Shown in pieces: positions 25,837 through 35,520 of a stretch of DNA of 64,000 bases (positions within the stretch are counted from its first letter, which is position 1; each line of letters starts with the position of its first letter). The position numbers and the translations under genes are program-made. Under the pieces are notes generated by a model. It was not told the origin of the DNA, made no database searches, and saw only the letters and a program-made list of their open reading frames with translations. The DNA is from Onthovicinus sp900555545 (GTDB lineage: Bacteria; Bacillota; Clostridia; Oscillospirales; Acutalibacteraceae): assembly GCA_949296915.1 (NCBI GenBank), contig CASFPX010000007.1:67236-131235 (forward strand), written 5' to 3'.

Positions 25837-25875
25837 AACCTTTCCCTCCAACAATACAAAAAGATTGAGCCCGAA

Positions 25876-26676
25876 TTATTGTGCCAAAAGCATCTGTGCG
25901 TTTTCACCTAAAATCGCCGCAGTCTGTGCATCTGGCAAGTCCAGCGACCGGACAAAGGCGATCTCGTCGCCCGTATTGCCCCACGGCATATCACTGCCAA
26001 GCAGAACGCGGTCCGCCCCGTGCCTGCGGATGATCTCCCGCGCATAGTCGGGCGGCATCCTTCCCGCGGAAAACGCGGTGTCCAGATAGAGATCCCGACC
26101 GCAGAGATATTCCTGCACGTCTTTCCACATCATCCAGCCGCCCATGTGGGCCGCCACCACGGGCGCGCCGCCAAACTGGGGCAAAATCTGTGCGAGCATC
26201 TGCGGGGTGCAGTGAACCGGTTCCGGATAGCCGATATCGATCCCCGCATGGAACACAGTGACAAACCCGAGTTCCCCAATTCGCCGGTAGAGCGGATAAA
26301 AGCGCTCGTCATCCACAAAAAAGTGCTGGTAATCCGGATGGAGCTTGATGCCCCGGATCCCGGCGGCCTTCAGCCGGTCGAGTTCCTCCAGCGCCGTCTC
26401 CGACTGCGGATAGACGCTGCCAAAGGCCGTCAGCGCGCCGCCGAAAGCGTGATTCGTCTCGATGGCAAAATCGTTGACATTGCGCTGCTGCTTTTCGTTG
26501 GTGGCGATGTTCAGCACCACGGCGCGGTCTGCGCCGCCCGCCCGCACTGCGCGCAGCAGATCCTCCGCCGTGCCGTCATGGTTGGGGCGCGCTCCACCGG
26601 CCACATGGGCCAGATTCCGGATCGCCTTTTCCGCAATCCGCTGCGGGAACGCGTGCGTATGGAAATCAATGATCAC
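25876..26676 (-). CDS. amidohydrolase family (amidohydrolase_2 type) protein
   Basis: A 266-residue metal-dependent hydrolase with a GTG start after GGGGAGG. The HxH metal pair is in FHTHAFP, followed by GIKLHPDYQHF, TVFHAGID, VVAAHMGG and the catalytic Asp in LLGSDMPWGN. These place it in the amidohydrolase superfamily near TatD/ACMSD-like enzymes; the substrate is unknown. It leads the operon with the hexosaminidase, 39 bp downstream. Confidence 0.88.
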   Translation of the reverse strand: MIIDFHTHAFPQRIAEKAIRNLAHVAGGARPNHDGTAEDLLRAVRAGGADRAVVLNIATNEKQQRNVNDFAIETNHAFGGALTAFGSVYPQSETALEELDRLKAAGIRGIKLHPDYQHFFVDDERFYPLYRRIGELGFVTVFHAGIDIGYPEPVHCTPQMLAQILPQFGGAPVVAAHMGGWMMWKDVQEYLCGRDLYLDTAFSAGRMPPDYAREIIRRHGADRVLLGSDMPWGNTGDEIAFVRSLDLPDAQTAAILGENAQMLLAQ

Positions 26677-26700
26677 AATTTTTCCTCCCCTGAATTTTGA

Positions 26701-26751
26701 AATTGAAAAAGCGGGACGGCCTCCGCAGAATATTCACAGGTGCCGTCCCGC
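26701..26751 (-). terminator. terminator of typA
   Basis: GCGGGACGGC (26711-26720) pairs with GCCGTCCCGC (26742-26751); on the minus strand it is followed by TTTTTCAATTT. Confidence 0.85.
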
Positions 26752-26795
26752 AGCCGGTCCGGCCTGCGATAGGGCCAAATCTGCCGCTATACAAA

Positions 26796-28619
26796 TTATT
26801 TTTTGCGGTGCGCCTGCTTCATGCGCAGCTCCTTGGACAGGATCTTCTTGCGCAGGCGCAGGCTCTTGGGCGTGACTTCCAACAGCTCATCATCCCCGAT
26901 GAACTCCATGGACTGCTCCAGACTCAGAACCGTGGGCGGAACCAGGCGCAGCGCATCGTCCGATCCGGCCGCACGCGTATTGGTCATCTGCTTTTTGCGG
27001 CAGACGTTGCACACGATATCTTCGTTTTTAGAGCACTCACCCACGATCATGCCCTCGTATACCGGCACGCCAGGTCCAACGAACAGCCGGCCGCGGTCCT
27101 GCGTGTTAAACAAACCATAACCCGTTGTCTCGCCCGCCTCGTGCACGACGATGGAACCGCGCTCGCGCATGACAATATCGCCCTTCCATGGCTCATAGCC
27201 TGCGAACAGCTGATTCATGATGCCGTTGCCGTTTGTATCCGTCATAAACTCGGCCCGGTAGCCGATCAGGCCGCGGGACGGGATTTTAAACTCAATGTGC
27301 GTGGTGCCGGTATCGCGGGTACCCATCTTTTCGATCTCGCCCTTACGGGAGCAGAGCTTTTCAATTACGGCGCCGCTGTACTGCTCCGGCACCTCGACGA
27401 TGAGCAGCTCCATGGGCTCAAGCGTCTTGCCGTTCTCCTCCTTGAGAATAACCTTGGGGCGGGAGACCTGGAACTCATATCCCTCGCGGCGCATGGTCTC
27501 GATCAGGATGGAGAGGTGCAGCTCGCCTCGGCCGGAAACCTTAAAAGTATCGGTTGTCTCCGTATCCTCCACACGCATACTCACGTTGGTCTCGACCTCC
27601 TTGTACAGGCGGTCGCGCAGGTTACGGGAGGTGACGAACTTGCCCTCCCGCCCAGCGAACGGGGAGTCGTTAACAATAAAGTTCATGGAGATGGTGGGCT
27701 CGTCGATCTTGACAAACGGCAGCGGCTCCACACATTCGGGGTCACACGCCGTCTCGCCGATGTTGATATCCGTGATGCCGGAGACCGCGATCAGATCACC
27801 CAGCCGCGCCTCCTTAACTTCCACGCGTTTGAGCCCCTCAAACTGGTACAGGCGGGAGATCTTTTCGTTTTCCTGCCGGCCGTCCGTCTTGCACAGGACG
27901 ATATTCTGCCCCTCACGGATCGTACCGCGCTCCACACGGCCAATGCCGATCCGTCCGACGTAGTCGTCGTATTCCAGAGAGGAGAAGCGCACCTGCGTCG
28001 GGCCATCCAGATCGCCCTTGGGCGGCTCAATCTCCTTTAGGATGGCGTCGAGCAATGGGCGCATATCCGTGCCGGGCTCATCCGCAGACAGGGAGGAGAT
28101 CCCCTCCTTGGCGGAGGCGTACACCACCGGGAACTCAAGCTGATCCTCATCGGCCCCAAGCTCAATAAACAGGTCAAGTACCTCGTCCACGACCTCGGCC
28201 GGACGGGCACCCGGGCGGTCGATCTTATTGACAACCACCAGGACCTTTTTATGTAAATTGAGCGCCTTTTTCAGCACAAAGCGCGTCTGCGGCATACAGC
28301 CCTCAAACGCATCCACCAGCAACAGCACGCCGTCGACCATCATCAGGATGCGCTCCACCTCGCCGCCAAAGTCGGCGTGGCCGGGCGTATCCACTACATT
28401 GATCTTAACATCCTTATAATGGATAGCGGTATTTTTAGACAGGATCGTAATCCCGCGCTCCCGCTCCAAAGCGTTGGAATCCATCACACGCTCATTGACC
28501 TGCTCGTTTGCGCGGAAGGTTCCGCTCTGCTTGAGCAGCTCGTCCACCAGCGTCGTCTTGCCGTGGTCGACATGCGCAATAATGGCAATATTTCTGATAT
28601 CTTCTCTGATTCCTTCCAT
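26796..28619 (-). CDS. typA: ribosome-associated GTPase TypA/BipA
   Basis: A 607-residue translational GTPase, normal family length. G1 is HVDHGKTT, G2 region RERGITI, G3 DTPGHADF, G4 NKIDRP; EF-G-like domains III/V and the C-terminal BipA domain follow, ending in a basic tail. It binds the 70S ribosome and supports 50S assembly and stress adaptation. Monocistronic, minus strand, with AGGAAGG before the ATG. Confidence 0.97.
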   Translation of the reverse strand: MEGIREDIRNIAIIAHVDHGKTTLVDELLKQSGTFRANEQVNERVMDSNALERERGITILSKNTAIHYKDVKINVVDTPGHADFGGEVERILMMVDGVLLLVDAFEGCMPQTRFVLKKALNLHKKVLVVVNKIDRPGARPAEVVDEVLDLFIELGADEDQLEFPVVYASAKEGISSLSADEPGTDMRPLLDAILKEIEPPKGDLDGPTQVRFSSLEYDDYVGRIGIGRVERGTIREGQNIVLCKTDGRQENEKISRLYQFEGLKRVEVKEARLGDLIAVSGITDINIGETACDPECVEPLPFVKIDEPTISMNFIVNDSPFAGREGKFVTSRNLRDRLYKEVETNVSMRVEDTETTDTFKVSGRGELHLSILIETMRREGYEFQVSRPKVILKEENGKTLEPMELLIVEVPEQYSGAVIEKLCSRKGEIEKMGTRDTGTTHIEFKIPSRGLIGYRAEFMTDTNGNGIMNQLFAGYEPWKGDIVMRERGSIVVHEAGETTGYGLFNTQDRGRLFVGPGVPVYEGMIVGECSKNEDIVCNVCRKKQMTNTRAAGSDDALRLVPPTVLSLEQSMEFIGDDELLEVTPKSLRLRKKILSKELRMKQAHRKK

Positions 28620-28887
28620 AGAAAACCTTCCTTATTTGCATAGAACATATATCACTTTATTTTATCATTCTACGGAACGATTATCAAGAAATAAACCATA
28701 CAATACCGATTTGTTTTTGCAGACAATTGTTGTAAATATAGCCGGTCGTTCCTGGATTCCTGAATCTAAGAAAAGGATGCCGCCTCTTGTTTGGTGATAA
28801 CAGCCAAAGATCAATTAACAATTTTGTAAACTATTTTGTACCAACCCCCATAAAACGCAAAATAAGCCTCTCGAATTATTATATATA

Positions 28888-28916
28888 TTGACTAATTTTA
28901 TAAAAAGCTTTATAAT
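28888..28916 (+). promoter_or_regulatory. sigma-A promoter of the GPH symporter
   Basis: TTGACT (28888-28893), 17-base spacer, TATAAT (28911-28916). The rest of the 338-bp divergent gap is AT-rich, and I see no further element in it. Confidence 0.85.
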
Positions 28917-28957
28917 AGATTGGTACAGTTAAGAATTTAAAAAGGAGGAATTCATCT

Positions 28958-30598
28958 TTGAAGCAAAAAGTCAAAAAGCCCCGGAATCCCAATACATATA
29001 CGCCTAAAGAGCGTAATCTGTATTTGCTGGGTATGGTCGGTCAGAACATGATCTACAACATCATTAATACCGGCTTAGTTTACTATCTGGGGAACGTCAT
29101 CTTCATTCCCGCTATGGCGACCAGCATCATCTTCGCCATTGCCCGTATCTGGGACGCAATTAACGATCCAATGATGGGTACCATCTGTGATCACACACAT
29201 TCCAAGTGGGGCAAATGCAAGCCTTATCTGATGTTTGTGCCCGGTGTGGTATGCATCATCACCATTCTGAACTTCGTCAACGCGCAATACACCTCCGCCT
29301 CCACTCCGGGAGCCAAAGTGCTGATTGTTGCGTGGGCCGGTATTGCGTACATCCTTTACGGCATGTCCTACACGGCGGGCGACATTCCGCTGTGGGGTGT
29401 CACTGCCCTGATGACGGACGACGAGAAGGACCGTGCGAATATTCTCTCCCTCGCCCGCATTGCGGCCGGTCTTGGCGGCGGACTCGTCCTGCTGACAATC
29501 ACAAATGTATCACAGGCCCTCGGCCGTGCACTGATGGAAAAGGTCGGCAACTCCGCAACCGCCATGCAATATGGCTTTATCATTGTTGCAGTGGTTATGA
29601 CCATAATATCCACGATTCTCTTCCAGTGCGCCGGAGCTGTCAAGGAGCGCGTACCGCAATCGGAGCGCCATTACACGCTGAAAGAAAATTTCCAGGTCAT
29701 GTGGCGCAATAAGCCCTTCCGTAAGATCCTGGTATCTGCGATCCTGCGCAGCCCCTTCCAGCTGCTGACACTGATCGCCATCACACTGCTCTCCTACTAC
29801 TACGGCAACGGCGGCCGCGATGACTACACCATCTATCTGCTGTTCCTCGGCGCAGCGATCTTTGGTGGGCAGTTTATCGCAATGGCATTTGCTCCCGCAC
29901 TTGCGGCCAAATTTGAAAAGAAAACAGTATTTAACTTCTGTAACTTCCTGAGTGGTATCCCGTTTGCCCTCATTTTTGTGGTCTATCTGATTGCGCCGCA
30001 AGATCTTGATAAGTGGAGCTGGCTGTGTGTCCTGTTTGTTCTGTTTGCCCTTGCGGGTGCTGGTACCGGCGTGGTCAACGTCCTCCAGTCCGTCATGATC
30101 GCCGACTGTGTGGACTATGAGGAGTACACGACCGGTATTCGCCCGGACGGCGTCTTCTTCTCCGGACAGTCCTTTGCCACCAAGTTTGGCTCCGGCCTCT
30201 CCTCCATTATCCAGGGCGTTGTTTACACGATCATTGGCTTTAGCGGAGCCGGTGTAGAGCAAGTCAATGCAGCACTTCTGGCAGAGGGATCTACCGTTTC
30301 CTTTAAGGCCGAGTATCCCACGATTGCACTGGCAATGTTCTTCCTGGTATCCATCCCGCCGGCGGTCGGCTGCCTGCTCTCCATCATCCCGACGTGGAAG
30401 TATCCGCTGACAAATAAAGAACACGCCAAGATCCTTGAGTTCCTGCGTGTGCGCCGTATTGTCGCAGAGGAAAAGGGAATTGATGTTGGCAGCGTGACAG
30501 AGGAACAGGTGACCGAGGCTGCAGAAAAGGCTGGCATCTCCCTGGATCCCGTCTCTGAAAGCCTCGCAAGCGCCTATAACAGAAGCCAAATTTATTAA
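28958..30598 (+). CDS. GPH-family sugar:cation symporter (MFS_2)
   Basis: A 546-residue membrane protein with about twelve helices and a soluble C-terminal tail. The start is TTG 28958 with AAAGGAGG nine bases upstream. Signatures are ARIWDAINDPMMGTICDHTHSKWGKCKPYL (loop 2-3) and VDYEEYTTGIRPDGVFFSGQSFATKFG. The family imports glycosides such as melibiose, glucuronides or xylosides with Na+ or H+. No hydrolase is beside it, so the substrate is open. Confidence 0.9.
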   Translation: MKQKVKKPRNPNTYTPKERNLYLLGMVGQNMIYNIINTGLVYYLGNVIFIPAMATSIIFAIARIWDAINDPMMGTICDHTHSKWGKCKPYLMFVPGVVCIITILNFVNAQYTSASTPGAKVLIVAWAGIAYILYGMSYTAGDIPLWGVTALMTDDEKDRANILSLARIAAGLGGGLVLLTITNVSQALGRALMEKVGNSATAMQYGFIIVAVVMTIISTILFQCAGAVKERVPQSERHYTLKENFQVMWRNKPFRKILVSAILRSPFQLLTLIAITLLSYYYGNGGRDDYTIYLLFLGAAIFGGQFIAMAFAPALAAKFEKKTVFNFCNFLSGIPFALIFVVYLIAPQDLDKWSWLCVLFVLFALAGAGTGVVNVLQSVMIADCVDYEEYTTGIRPDGVFFSGQSFATKFGSGLSSIIQGVVYTIIGFSGAGVEQVNAALLAEGSTVSFKAEYPTIALAMFFLVSIPPAVGCLLSIIPTWKYPLTNKEHAKILEFLRVRRIVAEEKGIDVGSVTEEQVTEAAEKAGISLDPVSESLASAYNRSQIY

Positions 30599-30617
30599 AC
30601 TCACCTAAATACCATCA

Positions 30618-30657
30618 ACAGGGGCCCGAAAGATATTTCCGGGCCCCTGTTTTTTTA
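30618..30657 (+). terminator. terminator of the GPH symporter
   Basis: ACAGGGGCCCG (30618-30628) pairs with CGGGCCCCTGT (30640-30650), followed by seven T. Confidence 0.93.
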
Positions 30658-30662
30658 CACCG

Positions 30663-30722
30663 TTCTACCTCCGGTAGAATCCTGTCAAATCCCTTGCTTT
30701 TAGCTCGGAGGAGCGATATAAT
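30663..30722 (+). promoter_or_regulatory. promoter and inverted repeat of the XRE regulator
   Basis: TTGCTT (30694-30699), 17-base spacer, TATAAT (30717-30722). A palindrome, TTCTACC-TCC-GGTAGAA, lies at 30663-30679 upstream of the -35 and is a candidate regulator site. Confidence 0.65.
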
Positions 30723-30756
30723 CCGACTATATGACATCCAAAGGAGGATTTTCCCC

Positions 30757-31506
30757 GTGGACAATCAAAAAATTGGGCAGTTTATTGCCCAGAACCGTCG
30801 AAAAAAGGGGTTGACACAGCTTCAGCTGGCAGAACAGCTACACGTGACCAATAAGGCGGTCAGCAAATGGGAAAACGGCCGATGCCTTCCGGACCCTGCA
30901 CTCTTTGCACCTCTGTGCGACACACTCGGGATCACGCTCAATGAACTCCTCGCCGGTGAAAAAATCAGCAAGGAAGAACGAGAGCAATACTTTGAGCAGA
31001 ACATACAGGCACTGGGAGCTGAATACCAAAAAAAGATCTCCCACCGCCGGTCGGTTACGATCGCATTTCTGGCGGCAGCCCTCGCCATTTTAGTGGGAAT
31101 CCTTGCCTCCATCGGCCTTTTGGCTTCCCTGCTCTATCCGCCTGGATTTTCCACCATCAATGGCTTGAATACGCAGTGGCACCTGAACCTGACTACACAG
31201 CTGAAAAAGGAATATTCCTACCGAGAGGGCTTTGAGGATACGACTGCCCTGTATGTCTTTGACGACCCGGAGGAGACGATTCGCGAGCAGTTTTTAAACG
31301 GCGGGAGTCGTGATAAATTCGAGGAGGAGATCAGTCAGGAGCTTCACTCCATGGCCGTATCGGGAGCGGATACCGCCTATTTCCCCGATTTCAGTCATCC
31401 GTATTGGTTCGAGTGCCGAACAGTTGGCGACACATTCCCCGACCGGCTCTACTGCCTTTACGACACGCAGCTGAAAAAGCTGTATTTGATAGAAATAATA
31501 CGATAA
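30757..31506 (+). CDS. XRE regulator with membrane helix and extracytoplasmic domain
   Basis: A 249-residue protein with a GTG start at 30757 behind AAAGGAGGA. The N-terminal HTH (about 6-60) contains KKGLTQLQLAEQLHVTNKAVSKWENGR. A linker leads to one membrane helix (about 101-127) and a 120-residue domain predicted outside. This is a one-component membrane-anchored regulator that could sense envelope conditions. It is followed by a bidirectional terminator. Confidence 0.85.
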   Translation: MDNQKIGQFIAQNRRKKGLTQLQLAEQLHVTNKAVSKWENGRCLPDPALFAPLCDTLGITLNELLAGEKISKEEREQYFEQNIQALGAEYQKKISHRRSVTIAFLAAALAILVGILASIGLLASLLYPPGFSTINGLNTQWHLNLTTQLKKEYSYREGFEDTTALYVFDDPEETIREQFLNGGSRDKFEEEISQELHSMAVSGADTAYFPDFSHPYWFECRTVGDTFPDRLYCLYDTQLKKLYLIEIIR

Positions 31507-31516
31507 CCCAACACAC

Positions 31517-31557
31517 AAAGGGCGGCTCCCATTAAAAAATGGAAGCTGCCCTTTTAT
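31517..31557. terminator. bidirectional terminator between XRE gene and malic enzyme
   Basis: AAAGGGCGGCTCCCAT (31517-31532) pairs with 31539-31554 with two mismatches and a 6-base loop. T-runs on the plus strand and A-runs on the other side suit convergent termination. Confidence 0.8.
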
Positions 31558-31580
31558 CATTACAATATGGCTTGTTAGGT

Positions 31581-32753
31581 TCAGATCCTGGCTACCCCGG
31601 AATCCCTGGCCGCCTTCGCGACTGCCGCCGCCACAGCAGGGCCTACGCGCTTGTCAAAGGCCTTGGGGATAATGTACTCTGGGCACAGTTCCTCCGGGCT
31701 GACGAGGTCAGCCAGTGCATGCGCCGCCGCGATCTTCATCTCCTCATTGATGTCGCTCGCGCGGACGTCGAGCGCGCCGCGGAAGATGCCCGGGAATGCG
31801 AGCACATTATTGATCTGGTTGGCAAAGTCGCTGCGGCCCGTACCCACAACCTTGGCCCCCGCTTCAAGCGCCAGATCAGGCATGATCTCCGGTACAGGGT
31901 TCGCCATTGGGAGGACGATCGGATCCTTGGCCATGGAGCGGACCATATCCTGCGTGACAATCCCAGGGGCGGAGACACCGATGAAGATATCCGCGCCCAC
32001 CATGGCGTCGGCCAACGTGCCGTGCTTATGCTCCGCGTTGGTGAAAGCGGCAATCTCCTGCTTTGCAGGAGAGAGCGTCGGATCATCCGCACTGATGATG
32101 CCCTTGCGGTCGCAGATGAGGACCTTCTTCAGCCCCTGGCTGATGAGCAGCTTTGCGATGGCGACACCGGCAGCGCCTGCGCCGCTGAACACGACCGTGC
32201 AATCCTCCAGCTTTTTATTGACGATCTTGAGCGCGTTGATCAGCGCCGCGGACACGATCACCGCCGTGCCGTGCTGGTCATCGTGGAAAATCGGGATATC
32301 GCACCGCTCCTTGAGCTTGCGCTCAATCTCAAAGCAACGTGGCGCAGCGATATCCTCCAGGTTTACGCCGCCGAAGCTGCCCGCGAGCAGCGCGATGGTA
32401 TTGACGATCTCGTCCACATCCTTGGAACGGACACACAGCGGGATGGCGTCCACATCGCCGAACGCCTTGAAGAGCACACACTTGCCCTCCATAACGGGCA
32501 TACCGGCCTCGGGGCCAATGTCACCCAAGCCGAGGACCGCCGTGCCGTCCGTGACAACGGCCACCGTGTTCCAGCGGCGGGTCAGCTCGTAGGATTTGTT
32601 AATATCGTCGCGGATCTCCAGGCAGGGCTGGGCAACACCCGGCGTATAGGCCAGGGAGAGTTCCTCCTGATTGTTGACCGTGGCGCGCGGGGTGACCTCC
32701 AGCTTGCCCTTCCATTCATAGTGCAGACGTAATGATTCCTTTGCGTAATCCAT
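31581..32753 (-). CDS. NAD(P)-dependent malic enzyme
   Basis: A 390-residue single-domain malic enzyme that decarboxylates malate to pyruvate. Signatures are the catalytic Tyr in LAYTPGVAQP, GDIGPEAGMPVMEGK, metal site FHDDQHGTAV, the Rossmann loop FSGAGAAGVAIA and MANPVPEI. AAGGAG precedes the ATG. It is the last gene after glpK and an Ldh-type dehydrogenase, 42 bp downstream of the latter, so malate chemistry is shared by two adjacent genes. Confidence 0.95.
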   Translation of the reverse strand: MDYAKESLRLHYEWKGKLEVTPRATVNNQEELSLAYTPGVAQPCLEIRDDINKSYELTRRWNTVAVVTDGTAVLGLGDIGPEAGMPVMEGKCVLFKAFGDVDAIPLCVRSKDVDEIVNTIALLAGSFGGVNLEDIAAPRCFEIERKLKERCDIPIFHDDQHGTAVIVSAALINALKIVNKKLEDCTVVFSGAGAAGVAIAKLLISQGLKKVLICDRKGIISADDPTLSPAKQEIAAFTNAEHKHGTLADAMVGADIFIGVSAPGIVTQDMVRSMAKDPIVLPMANPVPEIMPDLALEAGAKVVGTGRSDFANQINNVLAFPGIFRGALDVRASDINEEMKIAAAHALADLVSPEELCPEYIIPKAFDKRVGPAVAAAVAKAARDSGVARI

Positions 32754-32795
32754 GTTAACACTCCTTCTGATGATTCTGCGTATCGCGGCCGGGGA

Positions 32796-33905
32796 TTACT
32801 CCTCCCACGGGAACTTATACTGGGTCAGGTTCAGGCTGTCACGCACGGCGCACAGCTCCTTCTGTACAGCGTCATTGATCGGCACACCGCTATCCTTGCG
32901 CTGCTGCCAGACATTCCACTCTTTTTCGCCTGCGGTGTAGATGTGATCCTCGCCCGGCGCCTTTTGGGAGGCACGCAGGGCGCGCAGAATATCGCCTGCT
33001 GTCTTTTTACAGGCGTCGAGGCCCATAAACGCCTCTGTGTCGATCGCGATAAAGAAGTGACCCAGATGGTACGGAACCTTTTCGCCGTGCTCGCCGATAC
33101 CGGTGAGCATGGTCAGGTAATTGCCCTGCTGGAGTGCGGCGGAGAGCAGCTCCACAACCGTTGCATATCCATAGCCCTTATAGCCGGCCAGCTCCTCACC
33201 GATGCCGCCAAGCGGAGCGAGCGCCGCCTCATGGGTGTTGAGCTTGACGAGAATGTCATCTGTATCCGTCATAGCGGAACCGTCGCGGCCGATAACCATG
33301 CCGGCGGGGGTGGATTTACCGATACGAGAGTAATACTCCAGCTTGCCGCGCTGCGTGATGGAGGTAGCGCAGTCGAGCACAAAGGGGAAGTCCTCGTCCG
33401 TCGGGATCCCGAAGGTAAGCGGATTGGTACCGAGCATGTTCTCCACGCCGAAAGTGGGAGCAATAGACGGGCGGGCATTCGTACCGGTGATGCCGATCAT
33501 GCCGGCCTGAGTAGCCATCGTGGCATAGTAGCCCGCAATGCCGTAGTGGCAGGAGTTGCGCACGGCCACCATGCCCATGCCGTACTTTTTCGCCTTCTCG
33601 ATCGCCATACTCATGGACTTGTAGCCGATGACCTGGCCCATGCCGTCGTGCCCATCGACAACCGCCGTCGTCGGCGTCTCGCGGACGATTTCAAAATTGG
33701 TGACGGGATTCTGGATCCCGGCATTGATGCGGTCGATATAGATCGGCTTAAAGCGGTTGACGCCATGCGACTCGATCCCACGCTTGTCGGACTCGAGCAG
33801 TACATCCGCGCAGATCTCCGCATCTGCACGTGGGACACCCACACCCACAAAGGCGTCCGTCACAAAGTTTGTAATCGTTTTCCAATCGACAATATTGTTT
33901 GCCAT
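32796..33905 (-). CDS. Ldh-family NAD(P) oxidoreductase (malate/lactate/ureidoglycolate dehydrogenase type)
   Basis: A 369-residue enzyme of the type 2 malate/L-lactate dehydrogenase fold, unrelated to classical Rossmann malate dehydrogenases. Signatures are ADVLLESDKRGIESHGVNRF with the catalytic His, NSCHYGIAGYY and GYKGYGYATVVELLSAAL. AGGAGGT precedes the ATG. Substrate in this family varies; next to malic enzyme, malate/oxaloacetate is the likely pair. Member of the glpK operon, 63 bp after glpK. Confidence 0.9.
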   Translation of the reverse strand: MANNIVDWKTITNFVTDAFVGVGVPRADAEICADVLLESDKRGIESHGVNRFKPIYIDRINAGIQNPVTNFEIVRETPTTAVVDGHDGMGQVIGYKSMSMAIEKAKKYGMGMVAVRNSCHYGIAGYYATMATQAGMIGITGTNARPSIAPTFGVENMLGTNPLTFGIPTDEDFPFVLDCATSITQRGKLEYYSRIGKSTPAGMVIGRDGSAMTDTDDILVKLNTHEAALAPLGGIGEELAGYKGYGYATVVELLSAALQQGNYLTMLTGIGEHGEKVPYHLGHFFIAIDTEAFMGLDACKKTAGDILRALRASQKAPGEDHIYTAGEKEWNVWQQRKDSGVPINDAVQKELCAVRDSLNLTQYKFPWEE

Positions 33906-33968
33906 ATGAATTACCTCCTGCTTCGATTGTCTCTATTGTTTTCCCCCGCGGGGGAATCGCGAACCCTT

Positions 33969-35492
33969 TTAATCCATCTCGTCGGGCGACGCCCAATTGC
34001 GTGAGCGCTCCACCGCACGCTGCCAGCCACGATATAGTTTATCCCGTTTTGCGGGATCGATATCCGGCGTAAACAGCCGCTCCACCTCGCGGTTGGCCTC
34101 CAATTCGTCCAAATTTTCCCAGAATCCCACGGCAAGCCCCGCCAGATAAGCCGCACCAAGCGCGGTTGTCTCCACCGTCTTTGGCCTATTGACACGGGCG
34201 TTAATCATGTTGGCCTGAATCTGCATCATGATATTGCTGACGCTCGCGCCGCCGTCCACGCGCAGCTCCTGCAGATGGATGCCTGAATCGTTCTCCATCG
34301 CCTTGAGCAGATCCGTCATCTGATAGGCGATACACTCGATGACCGCCCGGGCGATATGCTTGGCATTGACACCGCGTGTCAGCCCCACAATACATCCGCG
34401 CGCGTACATATCCCAATACGGCGCACCCAGGCCTGTAAATGCCGGCACCAGATAGATGCCGTTTGCATCCTCCACGCTCTCGGCCAGCTCATCGCACCGG
34501 CGGGCGTTATCGATCAGATGCAGCTCATCCCGGAGCCACTTGATCACACTGCCCGCATTAAAGGCGCTGCCCTCCAGCGCGTAGGTCACCTTATCGCCAA
34601 TTCCCCACGCCACACCGGATACCAGATTGTTGCGTGAGTGCACACGCTCCTCACCTGTGTTCATCAGCAGGAAGCAGCCGGTCCCGTACGTATTCTTCGC
34701 CTGCCCCTTTTCAAAACACGCCTGGCCAAACAGTGCACCGGGCTGGTCACCCACAGCGCCCGAAATCGGGATCCCGGCCAGTTCCTCCAACCCGCGGACG
34801 CCGGACGCCACCTCACCATAAATGCTGCTGTTGGGCACAACCTGGGGCAGGATCTCCATCGGAATACCAAGCTCCTCACACAGGCGCGGATCCCAGCACA
34901 GATTGTCGGCATCGAACAGCATGGTGCGCGACGCATTTGAGTAATCTGTCACATGGACAGCGCCGTTGGTCAGGTTCCAGATCAGCCACGTCTCCACCGT
35001 ACCGAAGAGCAGTTGGCCTCGCTCTGCTAAGCGGCGCGCCTCTGGCACGTTGTCCAGGATCCACTTGATCTTGGTCGCCGAGAAGTAGGCGTCGATTAAC
35101 AGTCCCGTCTTCTCCTTGATATACTTTTCGAGGCCACGGCTTTTGAGCTCCTCACACATTGGGGCCGTACGGCGGCACTGCCAGACGATCGCGTTGTAGA
35201 CCGGCTTTCCCGTCTGGCGGTCCCACAGAATCGTCGTCTCCCGCTGGTTGGTGATGCCGATCGCCGCGATATCCTCCGCCTTAAAATTCCCCGAGGAGAG
35301 CAACGACGTGATCGATTGGAACTGACTGTACAGGATCTCCATTGGGTCATGTTCCACCCAACCCGTCTGGGGATAGATCTGATTGAACTCAAACTGTGCC
35401 TTTCCGGCAATCCTCCCCTGCCTGTCAAACAGGATGGCCCTGGAACTGGTTGTCCCCTGGTCAAGGGATAAAATATACTTCGCCAAACTCAT
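33969..35492 (-). CDS. glpK: glycerol kinase
   Basis: A 507-residue FGGY-family kinase making glycerol 3-phosphate. Signatures are LSLDQGTTSSRAILFD, NQRETTILWDRQTG, GAVGDQPGALFGQACFEKGQAKNTYGTG and the FGGY segment VDGGASVSN. I chose the ATG at 35490-35492 (GGAGAGGAGA upstream). It heads an operon with the Ldh-type dehydrogenase and malic enzyme. The 5' leader carries a terminator hairpin, so expression is probably controlled by antitermination. Confidence 0.97.
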   Translation of the reverse strand: MSLAKYILSLDQGTTSSRAILFDRQGRIAGKAQFEFNQIYPQTGWVEHDPMEILYSQFQSITSLLSSGNFKAEDIAAIGITNQRETTILWDRQTGKPVYNAIVWQCRRTAPMCEELKSRGLEKYIKEKTGLLIDAYFSATKIKWILDNVPEARRLAERGQLLFGTVETWLIWNLTNGAVHVTDYSNASRTMLFDADNLCWDPRLCEELGIPMEILPQVVPNSSIYGEVASGVRGLEELAGIPISGAVGDQPGALFGQACFEKGQAKNTYGTGCFLLMNTGEERVHSRNNLVSGVAWGIGDKVTYALEGSAFNAGSVIKWLRDELHLIDNARRCDELAESVEDANGIYLVPAFTGLGAPYWDMYARGCIVGLTRGVNAKHIARAVIECIAYQMTDLLKAMENDSGIHLQELRVDGGASVSNIMMQIQANMINARVNRPKTVETTALGAAYLAGLAVGFWENLDELEANREVERLFTPDIDPAKRDKLYRGWQRAVERSRNWASPDEMD

Positions 35493-35520
35493 TCTCCTCT
35501 CCAAAAAATATCAGGGTATT

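Noticed and set aside
26697..28040. 447-codon plus-strand frame over typA
   Set aside because: Antisense shadow of typA, no promoter or ribosome site.
31539..32732. 397-codon plus-strand frame over malic enzyme
   Set aside because: Antisense shadow; begins inside a terminator hairpin.
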